Shown here piece after piece: positions 1 to 10,035 of a stretch of DNA of 31,852 nucleotides. This DNA comes from Streptococcus pseudopneumoniae ATCC BAA-960 = CCUG 49455 (GTDB lineage: Bacteria; Bacillota; Bacilli; Lactobacillales; Streptococcaceae): contig NZ_MWSM01000046.1 in NCBI RefSeq assembly GCF_002087075.1, positions 1 to 31,852 of the forward strand, given 5' to 3'. The position numbers and the translations under genes are program-made. Each line of letters starts with the position of its first letter. The stretch's first letter is position 1. The notes under the pieces are model-generated. The model worked only from the letters and a program-made list of their open reading frames with translations, did no database searches and was not told the DNA's origin.

Positions 1-16
1 CTTGCCTCTCTTTGGG

Positions 17-1975
17 TTATTTTTCATCATTCATTTTTGACTTTACTTCATCATAAGATAATGCATGAGATTCCTCTTCTACTGCTTCAGGCATCTTTCC
101 TGTTTCATAGAGAGATTTAATTTGTGTACTATCCAATGTTTCGTATTTCAATAGTGCTTCTGCAATCAACTTGTGAGTTTCACGATTTGACTGAATAATT
201 TCAGCAGCTTTATTTCGTGCTTCATTCAATAATAAACGAACCTCTTCGTCAATTTCATAAGCTGTTTGTTCTGAAATTGATTTTTGAGGACTCTGTGCAC
301 CAAACATAGCATGATTTCCTTCATATTGTACTGGGCCAAGTTTTTCACTCATACCGTACTCTGTAACCATTGCACGCGCCATTTGTGTCGCCTGTTCAAA
401 GTCGTTTGAAGCTCCTGTAGTTTGGACATTAAAGATAATTTCTTCAGCTACACGTCCACCCATTAAGCCAGCCAATTGCTCTTTCATATCTTCTTTAGAT
501 AGAAGCATTTGATCTTCTTTAGGAAGTGCAATCATGTATCCGCCTGCACGGCCTCTTGGTACAATTGTAACCTTATGAACAACGCGGGCATTCGATAAGA
601 CTAGGCCAACAATGGTATGTCCTGCCTCATGGTAGGCAACCAATTCACGTTCTTTTTGTGAAACTGTCTTATCTTTCTTAGAAGGTCCAGCAATCACTCT
701 ATCTTCTGCTTCATCAATATCTGAAGCATCAATTATCGATTTATTGCGACGAGCAGCAACCAAGGCTGCTTCATTCAAGACATTCTCTAAATCAGCACCA
801 ACAAAGCCTGGAGTTTGTTGAGCCACTAATTTCAAATCAACATCTTCTGCTAAAGGCTTGTTCTTAGCATGAACTTTCAAGATTGCTTCACGACCTTTAA
901 CATCAGGGCGACCAACCAATACTTTTCTATCAAAACGTCCTGGACGTAAAAGGGCAGGGTCTAGTACATCTGAACGGTTTGTCGCAGCAATGACGATAAT
1001 CCCTTCATTTCCCTCAAAACCATCCATCTCAATCAAGAGTTGGTTCAAGGTTTGCTCACGTTCATCATTTCCTCCACCGAGGCCGACACCACGTTGGCGA
1101 CCAACAGCATCAATTTCATCGATAAAGATGATAGCTGGCGCTGCTTTTTTGGCATCTTCAAAAAGAGAACGAACACGACTAGCTCCAACTCCGACAAACA
1201 TTTCTACAAAATCAGAACCTGAGATACTCAAGAATGGAACACCTGCTTCTCCGGCGACTGCTTTAGCAAGCAAAGTTTTACCTGTTCCCGGAGGTCCCTC
1301 CAGAAGGACACCTGCTGGAATACGAGCCCCAAGTTTTGTAAATCGTTTTGGATCTTTTAAGAATTCAACAACTTCAACTAGTTCTTGTTTTTCTTCCTCA
1401 GCTCCAGCAACATCTGAAAATCTTACTTTAATATCTTCTTTATTTGCAGCTTTAGCCTTACTACGTCCAAAACTCATTGGATTACGGCCATTTCCTCCTC
1501 CCATATTTCCCATCATAGAGAATAGGAAGAAGAATAGAATTCCAAATGGCACAATGGATACGAGTAGATTAATCCACATACCACTTGAACTTTCATGCTT
1601 AACAGTTACTTCTGCTTTATGGTCAGTAGCAAGTTTTTGCAATTCTGATACGGTAGTATCTGCAGGAAGAATAGTGCTGGTAAATTTCTCTACCTTAGTA
1701 ACAGATGGCGTGAAAAACTGAATGCCTGTTTCTTCTCTACTTGTTTTAGGATTTTTATAAACACCCGAAACTTCGATAACACTGCCATTTGGTTGGTAGG
1801 TTAATTCTTTTACATTGTCATCGGTAATTTCTTTTACCAATTCTGTATAATTAATTTGCTCACTTTTCCCTGCAACACTACCTGTACTAAAATACTGGTA
1901 AGCTGTAACTAGGAAAAAAATAAGTAATAACCATAGAAATGGATTTTTAATTAAACCATTATTTTGTTTTTTCAT
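17..1975 (-). CDS. ftsH: ATP-dependent zinc metalloprotease FtsH
   Basis: Membrane-anchored AAA+ protease that extracts and degrades membrane and regulatory proteins, normally as a hexamer facing the cytoplasm. The 652-residue product has two membrane segments (about 12-28 and 134-154) around an extracytoplasmic domain. It then has a Walker A GPPGTGKT (227-234), Walker B around FIDEID (284-289), pore motif FVG (260-262), the second region of homology ending in GRFDR, and the zinc site HEAGH (449-453). A glycine-rich linker follows the second membrane helix. Length and motifs are complete. It lies 15 nt downstream of hpt on the same strand and is the last gene of the left-hand cluster inside the window. 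In pneumococcus comX lies beyond this point, but it is not in the window. Confidence 0.98.
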   Translation of the reverse strand: MKKQNNGLIKNPFLWLLLIFFLVTAYQYFSTGSVAGKSEQINYTELVKEITDDNVKELTYQPNGSVIEVSGVYKNPKTSREETGIQFFTPSVTKVEKFTSTILPADTTVSELQKLATDHKAEVTVKHESSSGMWINLLVSIVPFGILFFFLFSMMGNMGGGNGRNPMSFGRSKAKAANKEDIKVRFSDVAGAEEEKQELVEVVEFLKDPKRFTKLGARIPAGVLLEGPPGTGKTLLAKAVAGEAGVPFLSISGSDFVEMFVGVGASRVRSLFEDAKKAAPAIIFIDEIDAVGRQRGVGLGGGNDEREQTLNQLLIEMDGFEGNEGIIVIAATNRSDVLDPALLRPGRFDRKVLVGRPDVKGREAILKVHAKNKPLAEDVDLKLVAQQTPGFVGADLENVLNEAALVAARRNKSIIDASDIDEAEDRVIAGPSKKDKTVSQKERELVAYHEAGHTIVGLVLSNARVVHKVTIVPRGRAGGYMIALPKEDQMLLSKEDMKEQLAGLMGGRVAEEIIFNVQTTGASNDFEQATQMARAMVTEYGMSEKLGPVQYEGNHAMFGAQSPQKSISEQTAYEIDEEVRLLLNEARNKAAEIIQSNRETHKLIAEALLKYETLDSTQIKSLYETGKMPEAVEEESHALSYDEVKSKMNDEK

Positions 1976-1990
1976 TAAAAATTATTCTTT

Positions 1991-2533
1991 CTAATTTGAA
2001 TACACGTCTTCTTTCAATACTCCAACATAAGGAAGATTACGATAATTTTCTTTGTAGTCTAAACCATAACCTACTACAAACTCATTTGGGATAGTAAAGC
2101 AGGTATAGTCTGCCTCAATTTCTACAACACGTCCTTCTGGTTTATCCAACAAGGTTGCAATCTTAACAGAAGCTGCTTCTCTTGCAATAAACATATCTCG
2201 CAAATTCTTCAAAGTTTGACCTGTATCAATGATATCTTCTACAAATAGAACATGTCTTCCTTTGATATCTTGAGTCACATCTTGTTTAATATTGATAACA
2301 CCACTACTTGCTGTTCCACCATGGTAGCTAGAAACCATCATGAAGTCCATTTCAATATGTGTATCAATATGTTTAACCAATTCAGCCATAAAAGGAATAG
2401 ATCCTTTTAAAATCCCGACTAAGATTGGATTTTTTCCTGCATAGTCTTTAGTGAGTTGAGCACCTAATTTTTTAGCAGCTTCTGTAATTTCATCGTGTGA
2501 AACGAGAATTTTTTTAATATCGTTTTCTAACAT
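1991..2533 (-). CDS. hpt: Hypoxanthine-guanine phosphoribosyltransferase
   Basis: Purine salvage enzyme that joins hypoxanthine or guanine to PRPP to give IMP or GMP in the cytoplasm. The 180-residue product has the family length. It carries the PRPP-binding loop with the acidic pair in [11 protein letters not shown] (about 98-108) and an upstream LKGS motif (42-45). It begins 4 nt after the tilS stop codon and is followed by ftsH after 15 nt. The tilS-hpt-ftsH order is conserved across Firmicutes. Its product feeds the same IMP pool that GuaB, encoded at the other side of the window, oxidises. Confidence 0.97.
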   Translation of the reverse strand: MLENDIKKILVSHDEITEAAKKLGAQLTKDYAGKNPILVGILKGSIPFMAELVKHIDTHIEMDFMMVSSYHGGTASSGVINIKQDVTQDIKGRHVLFVEDIIDTGQTLKNLRDMFIAREAASVKIATLLDKPEGRVVEIEADYTCFTIPNEFVVGYGLDYKENYRNLPYVGVLKEDVYSN

Positions 2534-2537
2534 TTTT

Positions 2538-3815
2538 TTACCTATCTATTTTTTCTATATAAAGTACAGTGTTCATTATATCATTTTTCGTGTTTTTACT
2601 CAAATTACTGGTCGCAATTCCCAAAATTGAGACAATTTCACCAAATTGCTCAATAATCAGAGCAGATTTTCGCTTTTCCATAGGGATTTTCAAATCGATA
2701 AATAGACGTCTGAGTTTTTTTCTATGTCCATTTTGAATCAAAACATCTCCTGTTTTTCGATGACGAATGTGTATGGATGTTTCGCGTGAAACAGGTATTT
2801 GTTGAATTGATTCACCTTCTAAAGGAATTCCAAAGGAAAATGTGTATCCTTGATAAGATACCTGATTTTGATAGTGTAACACAAGTTCATCTTCCTTTTC
2901 ATCAGCCTGCGGACTGATTTTACAAATCTGAAACTGTTGGTACTCTTTTATCAATTCATAACCATTTTTAAGCGGATGACGATACTGGCTTTTAGTTTTT
3001 AAAATTTGTCTAACTTCTTCAAACTGAGCTTTTGTAAGCTTCAAATCTGGAAAACGATTCAGATAAGTTTGAAGTAAAACTCTTTGTGTCGACTCAGAGT
3101 AAGACAATAGCTGATCTAAATTTTCTACATCAATATTGTTAGATAATTCAGCTATAGCTAAGTCATAATCTAAAATTTCATTTCCGATACTTAAGATTGC
3201 ATCTCTAAATCGAGGATTTTCTTTTTCTAATTCTGGTAAATAAGCGTTTCGAATACGATTGCGAAAATAATGATTTTCCTGATTTGATGTATCTTCAAAG
3301 TGAAAAATTGATGGAAAGTCTTTTTTCTGAAAATGCAAGAAGGGACGAATGATTTCTATCTCTCCTACTACTTGCTTCTCCTTAATTCCTGATAGATAGC
3401 GCAAACGAGTGCCTCGAATCAAACGCATCAAAATCGTTTCCACCTGGTCATCAGCATGGTGGGCAGTAACTAAAGCTGTCGCACCTGTCTTTTTCATGAC
3501 CTCTTGAAAAAAATCATAACGAAAATGTCGAGCACGCGCTTCTGAAAATTCTCCTGAAAAATCGCTGATATAAATAGGAAGCTCTGCTTCAGCAGCTAAC
3601 TTCCTTAATTCCTGTTCTTCCCAATCTGATTCTACTCTCTGCTTATGATTCACATGAGCTAAGATCAATTCAATTTCTAACTCTTTTTGATAAGTAGACA
3701 ATACCTTAAATAGAAACATAGAATCTAATCCACCAGAAAGAGCTAGCACCACCTTAGTATGCTTTTTAAAATATCCTCTCTTGAGAAAATGATTTAAAAA
3801 ATCTTGTTCCCTCAT
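2538..3815 (-). CDS. tilS: tRNA(Ile)-lysidine synthetase
   Basis: Modifies C34 of the CAU-anticodon tRNA-Ile to lysidine using ATP and lysine, so that the tRNA reads AUA. The 425-residue product opens with the PP-loop SGGLDS (27-32) of the N-type ATP pyrophosphatase fold. It has HVNHKQR and the HHADDQVET motif that are typical of TilS, and a C-terminal substrate-binding domain containing IRHRKTGD. Its ATG overlaps the TGA of the upstream secreted-protein gene by 4 nt, which points to translational coupling. The reading frame also contains a near-perfect parS site (2778-2793), so this stretch is probably under a second, DNA-level constraint. Confidence 0.96.
   Translation of the reverse strand: MREQDFLNHFLKRGYFKKHTKVVLALSGGLDSMFLFKVLSTYQKELEIELILAHVNHKQRVESDWEEQELRKLAAEAELPIYISDFSGEFSEARARHFRYDFFQEVMKKTGATALVTAHHADDQVETILMRLIRGTRLRYLSGIKEKQVVGEIEIIRPFLHFQKKDFPSIFHFEDTSNQENHYFRNRIRNAYLPELEKENPRFRDAILSIGNEILDYDLAIAELSNNIDVENLDQLLSYSESTQRVLLQTYLNRFPDLKLTKAQFEEVRQILKTKSQYRHPLKNGYELIKEYQQFQICKISPQADEKEDELVLHYQNQVSYQGYTFSFGIPLEGESIQQIPVSRETSIHIRHRKTGDVLIQNGHRKKLRRLFIDLKIPMEKRKSALIIEQFGEIVSILGIATSNLSKNTKNDIMNTVLYIEKIDR
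2778..2793. promoter_or_regulatory. parS: parS site inside tilS
   Basis: TGTTTCGCGTGAAACA matches the parS consensus TGTTTCACGTGAAACA at 15 of 16 positions (G for A at position 7). It is about 11.4 kb left of oriC, nearly symmetrical with the yfhO site. Confidence 0.88.
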
Positions 3816-5080
3816 TTTAGAACCTCATAAACATCCTTGGCTATCTGAGAAATTGTATCATAATCAGAATTCTTAGTGAAAATAGAAAGAATAAATGGAG
3901 AATCTGCGTAGACAACACCCGTATCATGCTTAAATTCGTCCGCATCCCCAATTTTATGAGCGACCTTCACAGAAACACCTTTGGCAATTCGCTGATTATC
4001 AAAATCTGTTTTAGTCAAAGACTCTAGCACAAATCCATTTTGATTATAAATGGCTTCCATAATCTTCCCAGCCATCTTGGAAGAAATCAATTTTTCTTTT
4101 AGATCCCAATCATCTCCCATAATGGCAGACATCTTGGATTTGAATGTGGCATCAGATTGGTTTGAAATGTAATAACCCAATAGATTATGAGCTACATTAT
4201 CCGATTCTTTTGATACTTTTGTGATTAAGTCCTTGAGAGAATACTCTTTATTATCCTCTTTTTTAGGAAGACTACCACTTCCTTCTGGTTTATAAGAACC
4301 TGGAAAATCATTGACTGCTGATACGTATTTTACAGTCGTATCTAACTGATAAAGACCCTCATTTATTTTTTCTTGCGCATAATAGAGATAAGGGAGTTTC
4401 AAAATACTAGCTGCATACATCTTTTCATCTTGATTGATACCAGCTTCTTTTCCATTAGTCAGTTGCTTAACATAAATAGAGAATGAATTCTTCTGATATT
4501 TTTCAGATAACATTTCTTGAACTTTACTCATCCGATTATCTTCTTCAGAAGTTGATTCCTTATCTACCCATCCAGCCTGATCAATATGTAGAAATTCTTT
4601 TCCTTCTACAAACATGGTCTTATCGATTGATACTTGCGAATAAGCTGATGAGGATGATTTCACTTCTTTTAAATCATAAGGGCTATTATACAGTTTAAAG
4701 TCAGATTCTAACCATACTTGTTTTATTGTTGGAGTCACCTCTGACTGATCATATAAAAATCGTTTGTCTGCAGCAATAAATTGATGGTTGGATAGCTTAA
4801 ATACCGGAATTCCTTGTTTATTTAAACGCCACTCGGTTATTTGAAAACTTGTTTTGGGAGTTAATTTTCCAGATTCCACTACTAAATCTTCATTCGCATA
4901 AACAGGAACCTCTCCATAAACCATAGGAGAACTTAATTTTTCTCTAAAATAAATACCAAAGTCAGATTGTGAAAGGTAATAAATTTCTTTCGAAGTATAG
5001 ACGACTTCTTTTTCTGTGCTAACAACTTTTGAAATGGTCAAAAAACTTGGTAGCAACAAAATAATTAAGAATTTACGCAT
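3812..5080 (-). CDS. Secreted class A beta-lactamase-like serine hydrolase
   Basis: Orthologous in position to pneumococcal SP_0010, whose substrate I do not know. I place the start at the ATG at 5080, because a GGAAAGGAAG ribosome site precedes it and translation then opens with a signal peptide (MRKF followed by a hydrophobic run, residues 1-20). An in-frame ATG further upstream would bury this signal. The 422-residue product has two SH3/GW-like modules (about 75-175) and then a penicilloyl-transferase-like fold. That fold has SxxK (S225-K228, within SILK) and SDN (293-295). The usual KTG triad is replaced by HKIG (375-378), and I see no clear class A ExxLN motif. It may therefore bind or process peptidoglycan rather than hydrolyse beta-lactams. 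It overlaps the 40-codon gene upstream by 8 nt and tilS by 4 nt. Confidence 0.85.
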   Translation of the reverse strand: MRKFLIILLLPSFLTISKVVSTEKEVVYTSKEIYYLSQSDFGIYFREKLSSPMVYGEVPVYANEDLVVESGKLTPKTSFQITEWRLNKQGIPVFKLSNHQFIAADKRFLYDQSEVTPTIKQVWLESDFKLYNSPYDLKEVKSSSSAYSQVSIDKTMFVEGKEFLHIDQAGWVDKESTSEEDNRMSKVQEMLSEKYQKNSFSIYVKQLTNGKEAGINQDEKMYAASILKLPYLYYAQEKINEGLYQLDTTVKYVSAVNDFPGSYKPEGSGSLPKKEDNKEYSLKDLITKVSKESDNVAHNLLGYYISNQSDATFKSKMSAIMGDDWDLKEKLISSKMAGKIMEAIYNQNGFVLESLTKTDFDNQRIAKGVSVKVAHKIGDADEFKHDTGVVYADSPFILSIFTKNSDYDTISQIAKDVYEVLK

Positions 5081-5195
5081 TCTTCCTTTCCTTTTCTTCT
5101 TGTAAACGCAATAATTGATTTTTATCAGCCAATTCTTCCAGCTTTTCATCTGACAAACTCAAAAATTGCTCTATTACGTCTAGTAAATTTTCCAT
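5073..5195 (-). CDS. 40-residue conserved small protein between divIC and the serine hydrolase
   Basis: A short reading frame with a clean ATG at 5195 and a TAA at 5073-5075. It begins 4 nt after the divIC stop codon and ends 8 nt inside the next gene. The product is acidic and highly charged (starts MENLLDVIEQF, ends EEKERKNA), with a hydrophobic periodicity suggesting one or two short amphipathic helices. It has no signal peptide or membrane segment. It matches the position of the small SP_0009 gene of pneumococcus, as I recall it. The tight overlaps on both sides are the main evidence that it is translated. I do not recognise a function; the neighbours hint at division or envelope work, which is inference only. 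Confidence 0.75.
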   Translation of the reverse strand: MENLLDVIEQFLSLSDEKLEELADKNQLLRLQEEKERKNA

Positions 5196-5199
5196 TTTA

Positions 5200-5568
5200 T
5201 CACCTTTGAAGCAAGTCAGGAATCGTATAAACTATTTCCCTCGACTTAGAATAATAGTACTTCGCTCGTGTATATTTGGCAGCATAATCCTCATCTTTCA
5301 ACTTGGTAGCAAATGCTGTCTCCTTATCCTTTTCATCACTCAAAGTTTGATACTGAGTTTGCAATTCTGATAATTGCTGACGTCGTTGGAGTAATTGCTG
5401 ATAACTCTGCGCTAAATTAAAAGTTGGCAAGATAAATAATAGCATAATCAAAATCAATACCCACCCCATAAAACGATTCCGTTTTTGTCGTTCTTTCATC
5501 AGGTAGCGACGACGTTGATATTCATTTTGGATAAAAGAATTATTCAATTGTACGATATTTTTAGACAT
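5200..5568 (-). CDS. divIC: Septum formation initiator protein DivIC
   Basis: Bitopic division protein that in Gram-positives forms a complex with FtsL and DivIB (FtsQ) at the septum. The 122-residue product has a basic cytoplasmic N-terminus ([12 protein letters not shown]), a single membrane helix (about 35-53) and then a coiled-coil outer segment rich in Q, L and E (about 54-85), with a short tail. This is the usual DivIC layout and size. Its ATG lies inside the end of the upstream rqcP gene (8-nt overlap), and the 40-codon gene follows after 4 nt. Confidence 0.9.
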
Positions 5569-5827
5569 TTTCTTCTACCCGTGTTTCACTGATAATTTCA
5601 TACATGCCTGCTGCATCTTCTTTTTTTGTACTATCTTTCATCTCTAGTACTTTGACAAGTAGCAACTTATTGCCAAAGCGAATTTCAACTTGGTCATTAA
5701 CTTTCAAGTCCGTTGAACTTTTGGCCAAGATTCCATTCACCTTGATTCTACCTTTATCTGCTACTTCCTTTGCGACTGTACGACGCTTGATAATTCGCGA
5801 TACTTTTAAATATTTATCTAATCTCAT
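5561..5827 (-). CDS. rqcP: S4-domain ribosome quality-control protein RqcP
   Basis: Small RNA-binding protein of the RqcP/YabO (Hsp15-like) family. In Bacillus it works with RqcH to add C-terminal alanine tails to nascent chains stuck on 50S subunits. The 88-residue product is almost entirely an S4 domain: [17 protein letters not shown] is the typical first helix pair, followed by [14 protein letters not shown]. The C-terminal 20 residues are charged. It follows mfd after 57 nt, a gap that holds an extended -10 promoter on the same strand. It overlaps divIC by 8 nt. The function is by family and conserved neighbourhood (pth-mfd-rqcP-divIC). Confidence 0.88.
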
Positions 5828-5847
5828 CCTTATTACCTCAATTTATT

Positions 5848-5856
5848 ATTGTACCA
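5848..5856 (-). promoter_or_regulatory. Extended -10 promoter for rqcP-divIC cluster
   Basis: On the minus strand the mfd-rqcP gap reads TGGTACAAT, an extended -10 (TG, one base, then TACAAT) about 20 nt ahead of the rqcP start. No good -35 is seen. It would give the division and tilS genes a transcript separate from mfd. Confidence 0.5.
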
Positions 5857-5884
5857 TTTTTATCTATTTTATAGAAGAAAAATA

Positions 5885-8800
5885 TCAAATGGAATTTTCT
5901 TTCTTAGACTCTTTTATCTCTAGTAAACTTTCTCCAAAAATCATCAGTCCTTCTAAAATTTCATAATCCTTCTTATTTCGAACATCAAATACAAGCTCCA
6001 TTGATCCCTTATTCTCAGCGATGCCTGCTTTTAAGTTCGTTGCGGATAAAGATTTAAAATAATCTTGAGCTAAAAACAGTCGTTGAGTGACTTTTTCAAA
6101 TTGAATTGTAATTTTATTATCTTTTCTTTCCACACGTTGAACAAAGACCTTGTCCAAATATGACTTGACTAAACCAATCTCTAAAAGATAAGCAACTACA
6201 TCTGGGTATTCTCCAAAACGGTCTATCAACTCCTCTTGTAACTCTTCATAATTGACACGGCTGTCAATTTGACGAATTTTCTTGTAAATTTCAATCTTAT
6301 GTCGTTGGTCAGAAATATAAGTATCAGGAAGATAGGCATCAATTTGCAAAATCAACTCAGCATTCCCTTTGGTTCTTGTGTTAGCGTTAGCATTACCGTT
6401 TCGTTTAGCAATAGCTTCCTCTAGTAACTGTGAATACAATTCAAAACCAACAGAATCAATGAAACCAGACTGGGATTTTCCTAGGAGATTCCCTGCTCCA
6501 CGAATCGAAAGATCTCGCATAGCAATCTTAAATCCAGAGCCCAATTCTGTAAATCCTTTGATTGCCTCTAATCTCTTTTCAGAGACTTCACTGATTGATT
6601 TTTCTGGACGATACATGAGATAGGCATAAGCAATACGATTACTACGACCGACTCTTCCTCTTAACTGATACAAGGTTGACAAACCCATATGGTCCGCATT
6701 TTCAATAAACAAAGTATTGGCATTTGGAATGTCCACCCCTGTCTCAATAATGGTAGTCGTCACCAAGATATCGTATTGTCCCTCAATAAAGTCTAGTAGA
6801 GTATTTTCCAACTGGATTTCACTCATTCTACCATGAAAATAACCAATCGAAGCCTCTGGAATCAACTCCTGTAATTCTGAAACCTTCTGGTCAATCGTGT
6901 CAACTTTGTTGTAAAGGTAGTAAACTTGACCTCCACGCTCCATTTCACGCAAAACAGCATCACGAATGACACTATCATTCTTTTCCAAAACATATGTCTG
7001 AACAGGATAACGATTAGTCGGCGGAGTTTCAATAACAGACAAATCTCTGATTCCCAACATAGACATATGGAGGGTACGAGGGATTGGAGTAGCGGTCAAA
7101 GTTAGGACATCCACTTGTTTCTTCAACTCTTTCAAGGTTTCCTTGTGCTTGACACCAAATCGTTGTTCTTCATCAATAATCATCAAGCCCAAATCAGCAA
7201 ACACAACATCTTTTGACAAAACACGATGGGTTCCAATCAAAATATCAACTTGACCGTTTTTTAATTTTTCAAGTGTTTCAGTCTGCTCTTTTTTACTTCT
7301 AAAGCGACTCAATACATCAATATTAACTGCAAAATTTTGGAATCGTTCCTTAAAATTTGTATAGTGCTGTTGCGCTAAAACCGTCGTCGGAACTAAGACG
7401 ACAGCCTGTTTGTGATCATTGACTGCCTTAAAGGCTGCACGCATAGCAACTTCAGTCTTTCCAAAACCAACATCCCCAACTAAAAGTCTATCCATTGGCT
7501 GAGAAGCCTGCATATCTCTCTTGATTTCCTCAATACTACGAAGTTGATCATCCGTTTCAACATAAGGGAAAGCATCATCAAAGGCATCTTGATCTTCATT
7601 ATCAGCTGAAAAAGCAAAACCCTTCAACTGGTTACGTTCAGAGTAGAGTTTAATTAAATCGTCAGCTATATCCTCTACCTGGTTCTTAACCTTTTGCTTG
7701 GCCTTTTTAAAATGACCGTCATTTAATTTATTGAGCTTTGGAGCTTTCCCATCACTTGAAACATATTTAGACAGTAGATGAATCTGTTCTACTGGGATAG
7801 AGATTTGATCCCCGTTTTGGTATTGAACACTAACATAATCACGGTGAATCCCCTTGATTTCAATTGTTTCAATTCCTAGATATTGACCAATCCCATGAAT
7901 ATGGTGAACAACGTAATCTCCTTTTTCAAGTTCATTGTAATCTTTTAATCTCTCTGCGTTTGAAACATGCTGTCTTCGAAAACGACGTTTCAATTTCTTT
8001 TGAAAAATCTCATGTTCAGTTATCAATAAAATCTTTTCATCTACAAAATGAAAACCATGTATTAGGTTACTCTCAATTAAGTTTACAGATTGTTGATAGA
8101 TTCTTGACTTATCTCTGGAATCCAATTTAATCTGATATTCCTCTAACATATCCTCCAATGTTTTACTTCCCATTGAATTGCTAGATTGCAGGATAATAGT
8201 GTAATCCATTTTTTTGTATCGTTCAATTTCTTCTTTTAAAAAAGAAAATTGATTGAAAAACTCCTGCATAGGATATTGATTAAATTGATAAATTTGGTCA
8301 AACTTGAGATTTCCTAGTCCCTTTTGAAGATTAGAGAAAAAAGTCACCGGACTTTGTTTTTTATAGATTTGTTCAATATCAGCAAAATACTGCATATCAG
8401 AAAATGCTTTACTATTCTGTAATTCTTCTGTAAAGTACTGCGCTAATTCTCTTTCAAAGACTTCATACTGATTCATCAATTTTTGATAATCATCAAAGAA
8501 TATTGGTATGTTTTTTTCAATATAATCAAATACAGTCCATGTCTTATCATAGCATAAAGATAAAAATTTCCGTGAATCAGAATGCATTTGTTTTTGGTGA
8601 AAACTTGAAAGAATTTCTTCTAAGTATGATTTTAAAATAGGTGATAACGTTCTTGAAATCTGTTTTTCTAAAGCTGACTGACCTCGTTGATAATCATTTT
8701 CTCTCAAAAGTATGTCGCTAGCTGGAAAGATTGTGAGTTCTGTCTTATTTTCTTTCGATAATTGTGTTTCTACTTCAAATGACCTGATACCATCAATTTC

Positions 8801-9394
8801 ATCACCAAAAAACTCAATTCGGCAAGGTTCTAACTGGGATATTTCAAAAATATCTAAAATATCTCCTCGCAGACTAAATTCGCCTTGAGTTTGTACTTGT
8901 GTAACTTTTCGATAGCCAATTTCCTTTAACTGATGGATAAGCGCGTGTTGATCATATTCTTCACCAAGTGAGATTTTTACAATACTATCTTTGAATACAT
9001 TGGGAGACGGTAAAATCAATCGACTTGCTGCGATATTACAAACTAAAATCCCTCTCTTAGATGAATCAGTCAAAAAACGCAAGGCTTCAACCCGTGAAAT
9101 GATTTTTTCTTGTGAAGACATCAAAAACTCCACCATAGGAGTATCATCTACCAAAAATGGATAGACAAGTTCCTCACCCAAGATAGATAGAAGATCACTA
9201 ACAAGTCCTTCTGCTTCTCCATAAGTTGACGTCAACAATACAATCTTATCTTCTTTTTCTAAACTGCTTGCAATTGCAAGAGACTTAGTAGACGTTGATA
9301 AACCAAGTATCAGTTGTCTTTTCTTATCTGTTAAATTTTGATGCCATTTTTTGATCTGATTATTTTCTGAGAATAAATCTAATAAGGTCACCAT
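5885..9394 (-). CDS. mfd: Transcription-repair coupling factor Mfd
   Basis: DNA translocase that removes RNA polymerase stalled at lesions and recruits the UvrA/UvrB excision machinery. The 1169-residue product has the full family layout: an N-terminal UvrB-like module, and the RNA-polymerase-interacting domain around GDYVVHHIHGIGQYLGIE. Next come the superfamily 2 motor with GDVGFGKTE (about 637-646) and DEEQ (about 738), motif VI in QLRGRVGRS, and the C-terminal TRCF domain. Its ATG directly abuts the pth stop codon (no intervening base), so the two are surely cotranscribed. The pth-mfd order is shared with other Firmicutes. Confidence 0.98.
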   Translation of the reverse strand: MVTLLDLFSENNQIKKWHQNLTDKKRQLILGLSTSTKSLAIASSLEKEDKIVLLTSTYGEAEGLVSDLLSILGEELVYPFLVDDTPMVEFLMSSQEKIISRVEALRFLTDSSKRGILVCNIAASRLILPSPNVFKDSIVKISLGEEYDQHALIHQLKEIGYRKVTQVQTQGEFSLRGDILDIFEISQLEPCRIEFFGDEIDGIRSFEVETQLSKENKTELTIFPASDILLRENDYQRGQSALEKQISRTLSPILKSYLEEILSSFHQKQMHSDSRKFLSLCYDKTWTVFDYIEKNIPIFFDDYQKLMNQYEVFERELAQYFTEELQNSKAFSDMQYFADIEQIYKKQSPVTFFSNLQKGLGNLKFDQIYQFNQYPMQEFFNQFSFLKEEIERYKKMDYTIILQSSNSMGSKTLEDMLEEYQIKLDSRDKSRIYQQSVNLIESNLIHGFHFVDEKILLITEHEIFQKKLKRRFRRQHVSNAERLKDYNELEKGDYVVHHIHGIGQYLGIETIEIKGIHRDYVSVQYQNGDQISIPVEQIHLLSKYVSSDGKAPKLNKLNDGHFKKAKQKVKNQVEDIADDLIKLYSERNQLKGFAFSADNEDQDAFDDAFPYVETDDQLRSIEEIKRDMQASQPMDRLLVGDVGFGKTEVAMRAAFKAVNDHKQAVVLVPTTVLAQQHYTNFKERFQNFAVNIDVLSRFRSKKEQTETLEKLKNGQVDILIGTHRVLSKDVVFADLGLMIIDEEQRFGVKHKETLKELKKQVDVLTLTATPIPRTLHMSMLGIRDLSVIETPPTNRYPVQTYVLEKNDSVIRDAVLREMERGGQVYYLYNKVDTIDQKVSELQELIPEASIGYFHGRMSEIQLENTLLDFIEGQYDILVTTTIIETGVDIPNANTLFIENADHMGLSTLYQLRGRVGRSNRIAYAYLMYRPEKSISEVSEKRLEAIKGFTELGSGFKIAMRDLSIRGAGNLLGKSQSGFIDSVGFELYSQLLEEAIAKRNGNANANTRTKGNAELILQIDAYLPDTYISDQRHKIEIYKKIRQIDSRVNYEELQEELIDRFGEYPDVVAYLLEIGLVKSYLDKVFVQRVERKDNKITIQFEKVTQRLFLAQDYFKSLSATNLKAGIAENKGSMELVFDVRNKKDYEILEGLMIFGESLLEIKESKKENSI

Positions 9395-9964
9395 TTATCC
9401 ATTATACCTCTGCATTGTTTTCTCAAAATTTTTCTCTTGTAAATAGTAGTTTACAGAATCGTCAACCTTGTCAATAGACTGTAAAATACCGATATAATCA
9501 TCCCTGTCAAAGGTACTCAAAACATGGTGAACAACTGACATACCATTTTTAGGTCTCCCAATTCCAATCTTAACACGGTTAAAGACCTGAGTTCCAATAT
9601 GTTGAATAATAGACTTAATACCATTGTGACCACCTGCTGAGCCCTTTGCTCTTAAACGAATCTTTCCAACTTCCATGTCAAGGTCATCGTAAATGATAAG
9701 TAAATCTTCAATATCCAAACCATAGTAAGTCAATAAAGCATGAACTGCTTTTCCACTTTCATTCATAAAGGTCGTTGGTTTAACCAGATAAATTTTTTCT
9801 CCATTGAAGAAAAAGGATGCTAGGTCTGCTTGAAATATCTTATCGTGTGTAAAAGTGACATTTTGTTTTTTCGCTAGTTGGTCAATCAACATGAAACCAA
9901 CATTGTGTTTTGTTTCAAAATATTTATCCCCTGGATTTCCCAAGCCTACAAGTAATTTGGTCAT
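9395..9964 (-). CDS. pth: Peptidyl-tRNA hydrolase
   Basis: Releases tRNA from peptidyl-tRNAs that drop off the ribosome. The 189-residue protein begins with GLGNPG and shows the catalytic set N10, H20 (in KHNVGF) and D93 (in YDDLD), plus the [12 protein letters not shown] loop that binds the tRNA acceptor arm. Length and motifs match the bacterial Pth family. It lies 71 nt downstream of ychF, a gap with a small hairpin, and is fused end to end with mfd without a spacer. ychF-pth adjacency is common in bacteria. Confidence 0.98.
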   Translation of the reverse strand: MTKLLVGLGNPGDKYFETKHNVGFMLIDQLAKKQNVTFTHDKIFQADLASFFFNGEKIYLVKPTTFMNESGKAVHALLTYYGLDIEDLLIIYDDLDMEVGKIRLRAKGSAGGHNGIKSIIQHIGTQVFNRVKIGIGRPKNGMSVVHHVLSTFDRDDYIGILQSIDKVDDSVNYYLQEKNFEKTMQRYNG

Positions 9965-9990
9965 TTATTTTTCCTTTCAAAAGCCAAAAG

Positions 9991-10011
9991 GGTTGGAATT
10001 TTTTTCCAACC
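9991..10011 (-). terminator. Hairpin between ychF and pth, possible weak terminator
   Basis: An 8-bp perfect inverted repeat (GGTTGGAA at 9991-9998 and TTCCAACC at 10004-10011) with a 5-nt loop. Read on the minus strand it is followed by CTTTTGGCTTTT, an interrupted T-rich stretch. It probably causes partial termination after ychF, letting some transcription reach pth-mfd. Confidence 0.5.
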
Positions 10012-10035
10012 TAATTGACACCATTTATTAATTTT

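Noticed and set aside
1..16. comX at the left edge
   Set aside because: In pneumococcus comX follows ftsH, but only 16 bases lie beyond the ftsH stop here, so nothing can be said.
641..665. Possible extra parS around a GTGAAAC in ftsH
   Set aside because: Only one half-site is present and the other arm does not match.
990..1721. A 243-codon open frame antisense to ftsH
   Set aside because: It lies wholly opposite the conserved AAA+ core, has a Ser/Pro/Thr-rich low-complexity product and no ribosome site; it is a codon shadow.
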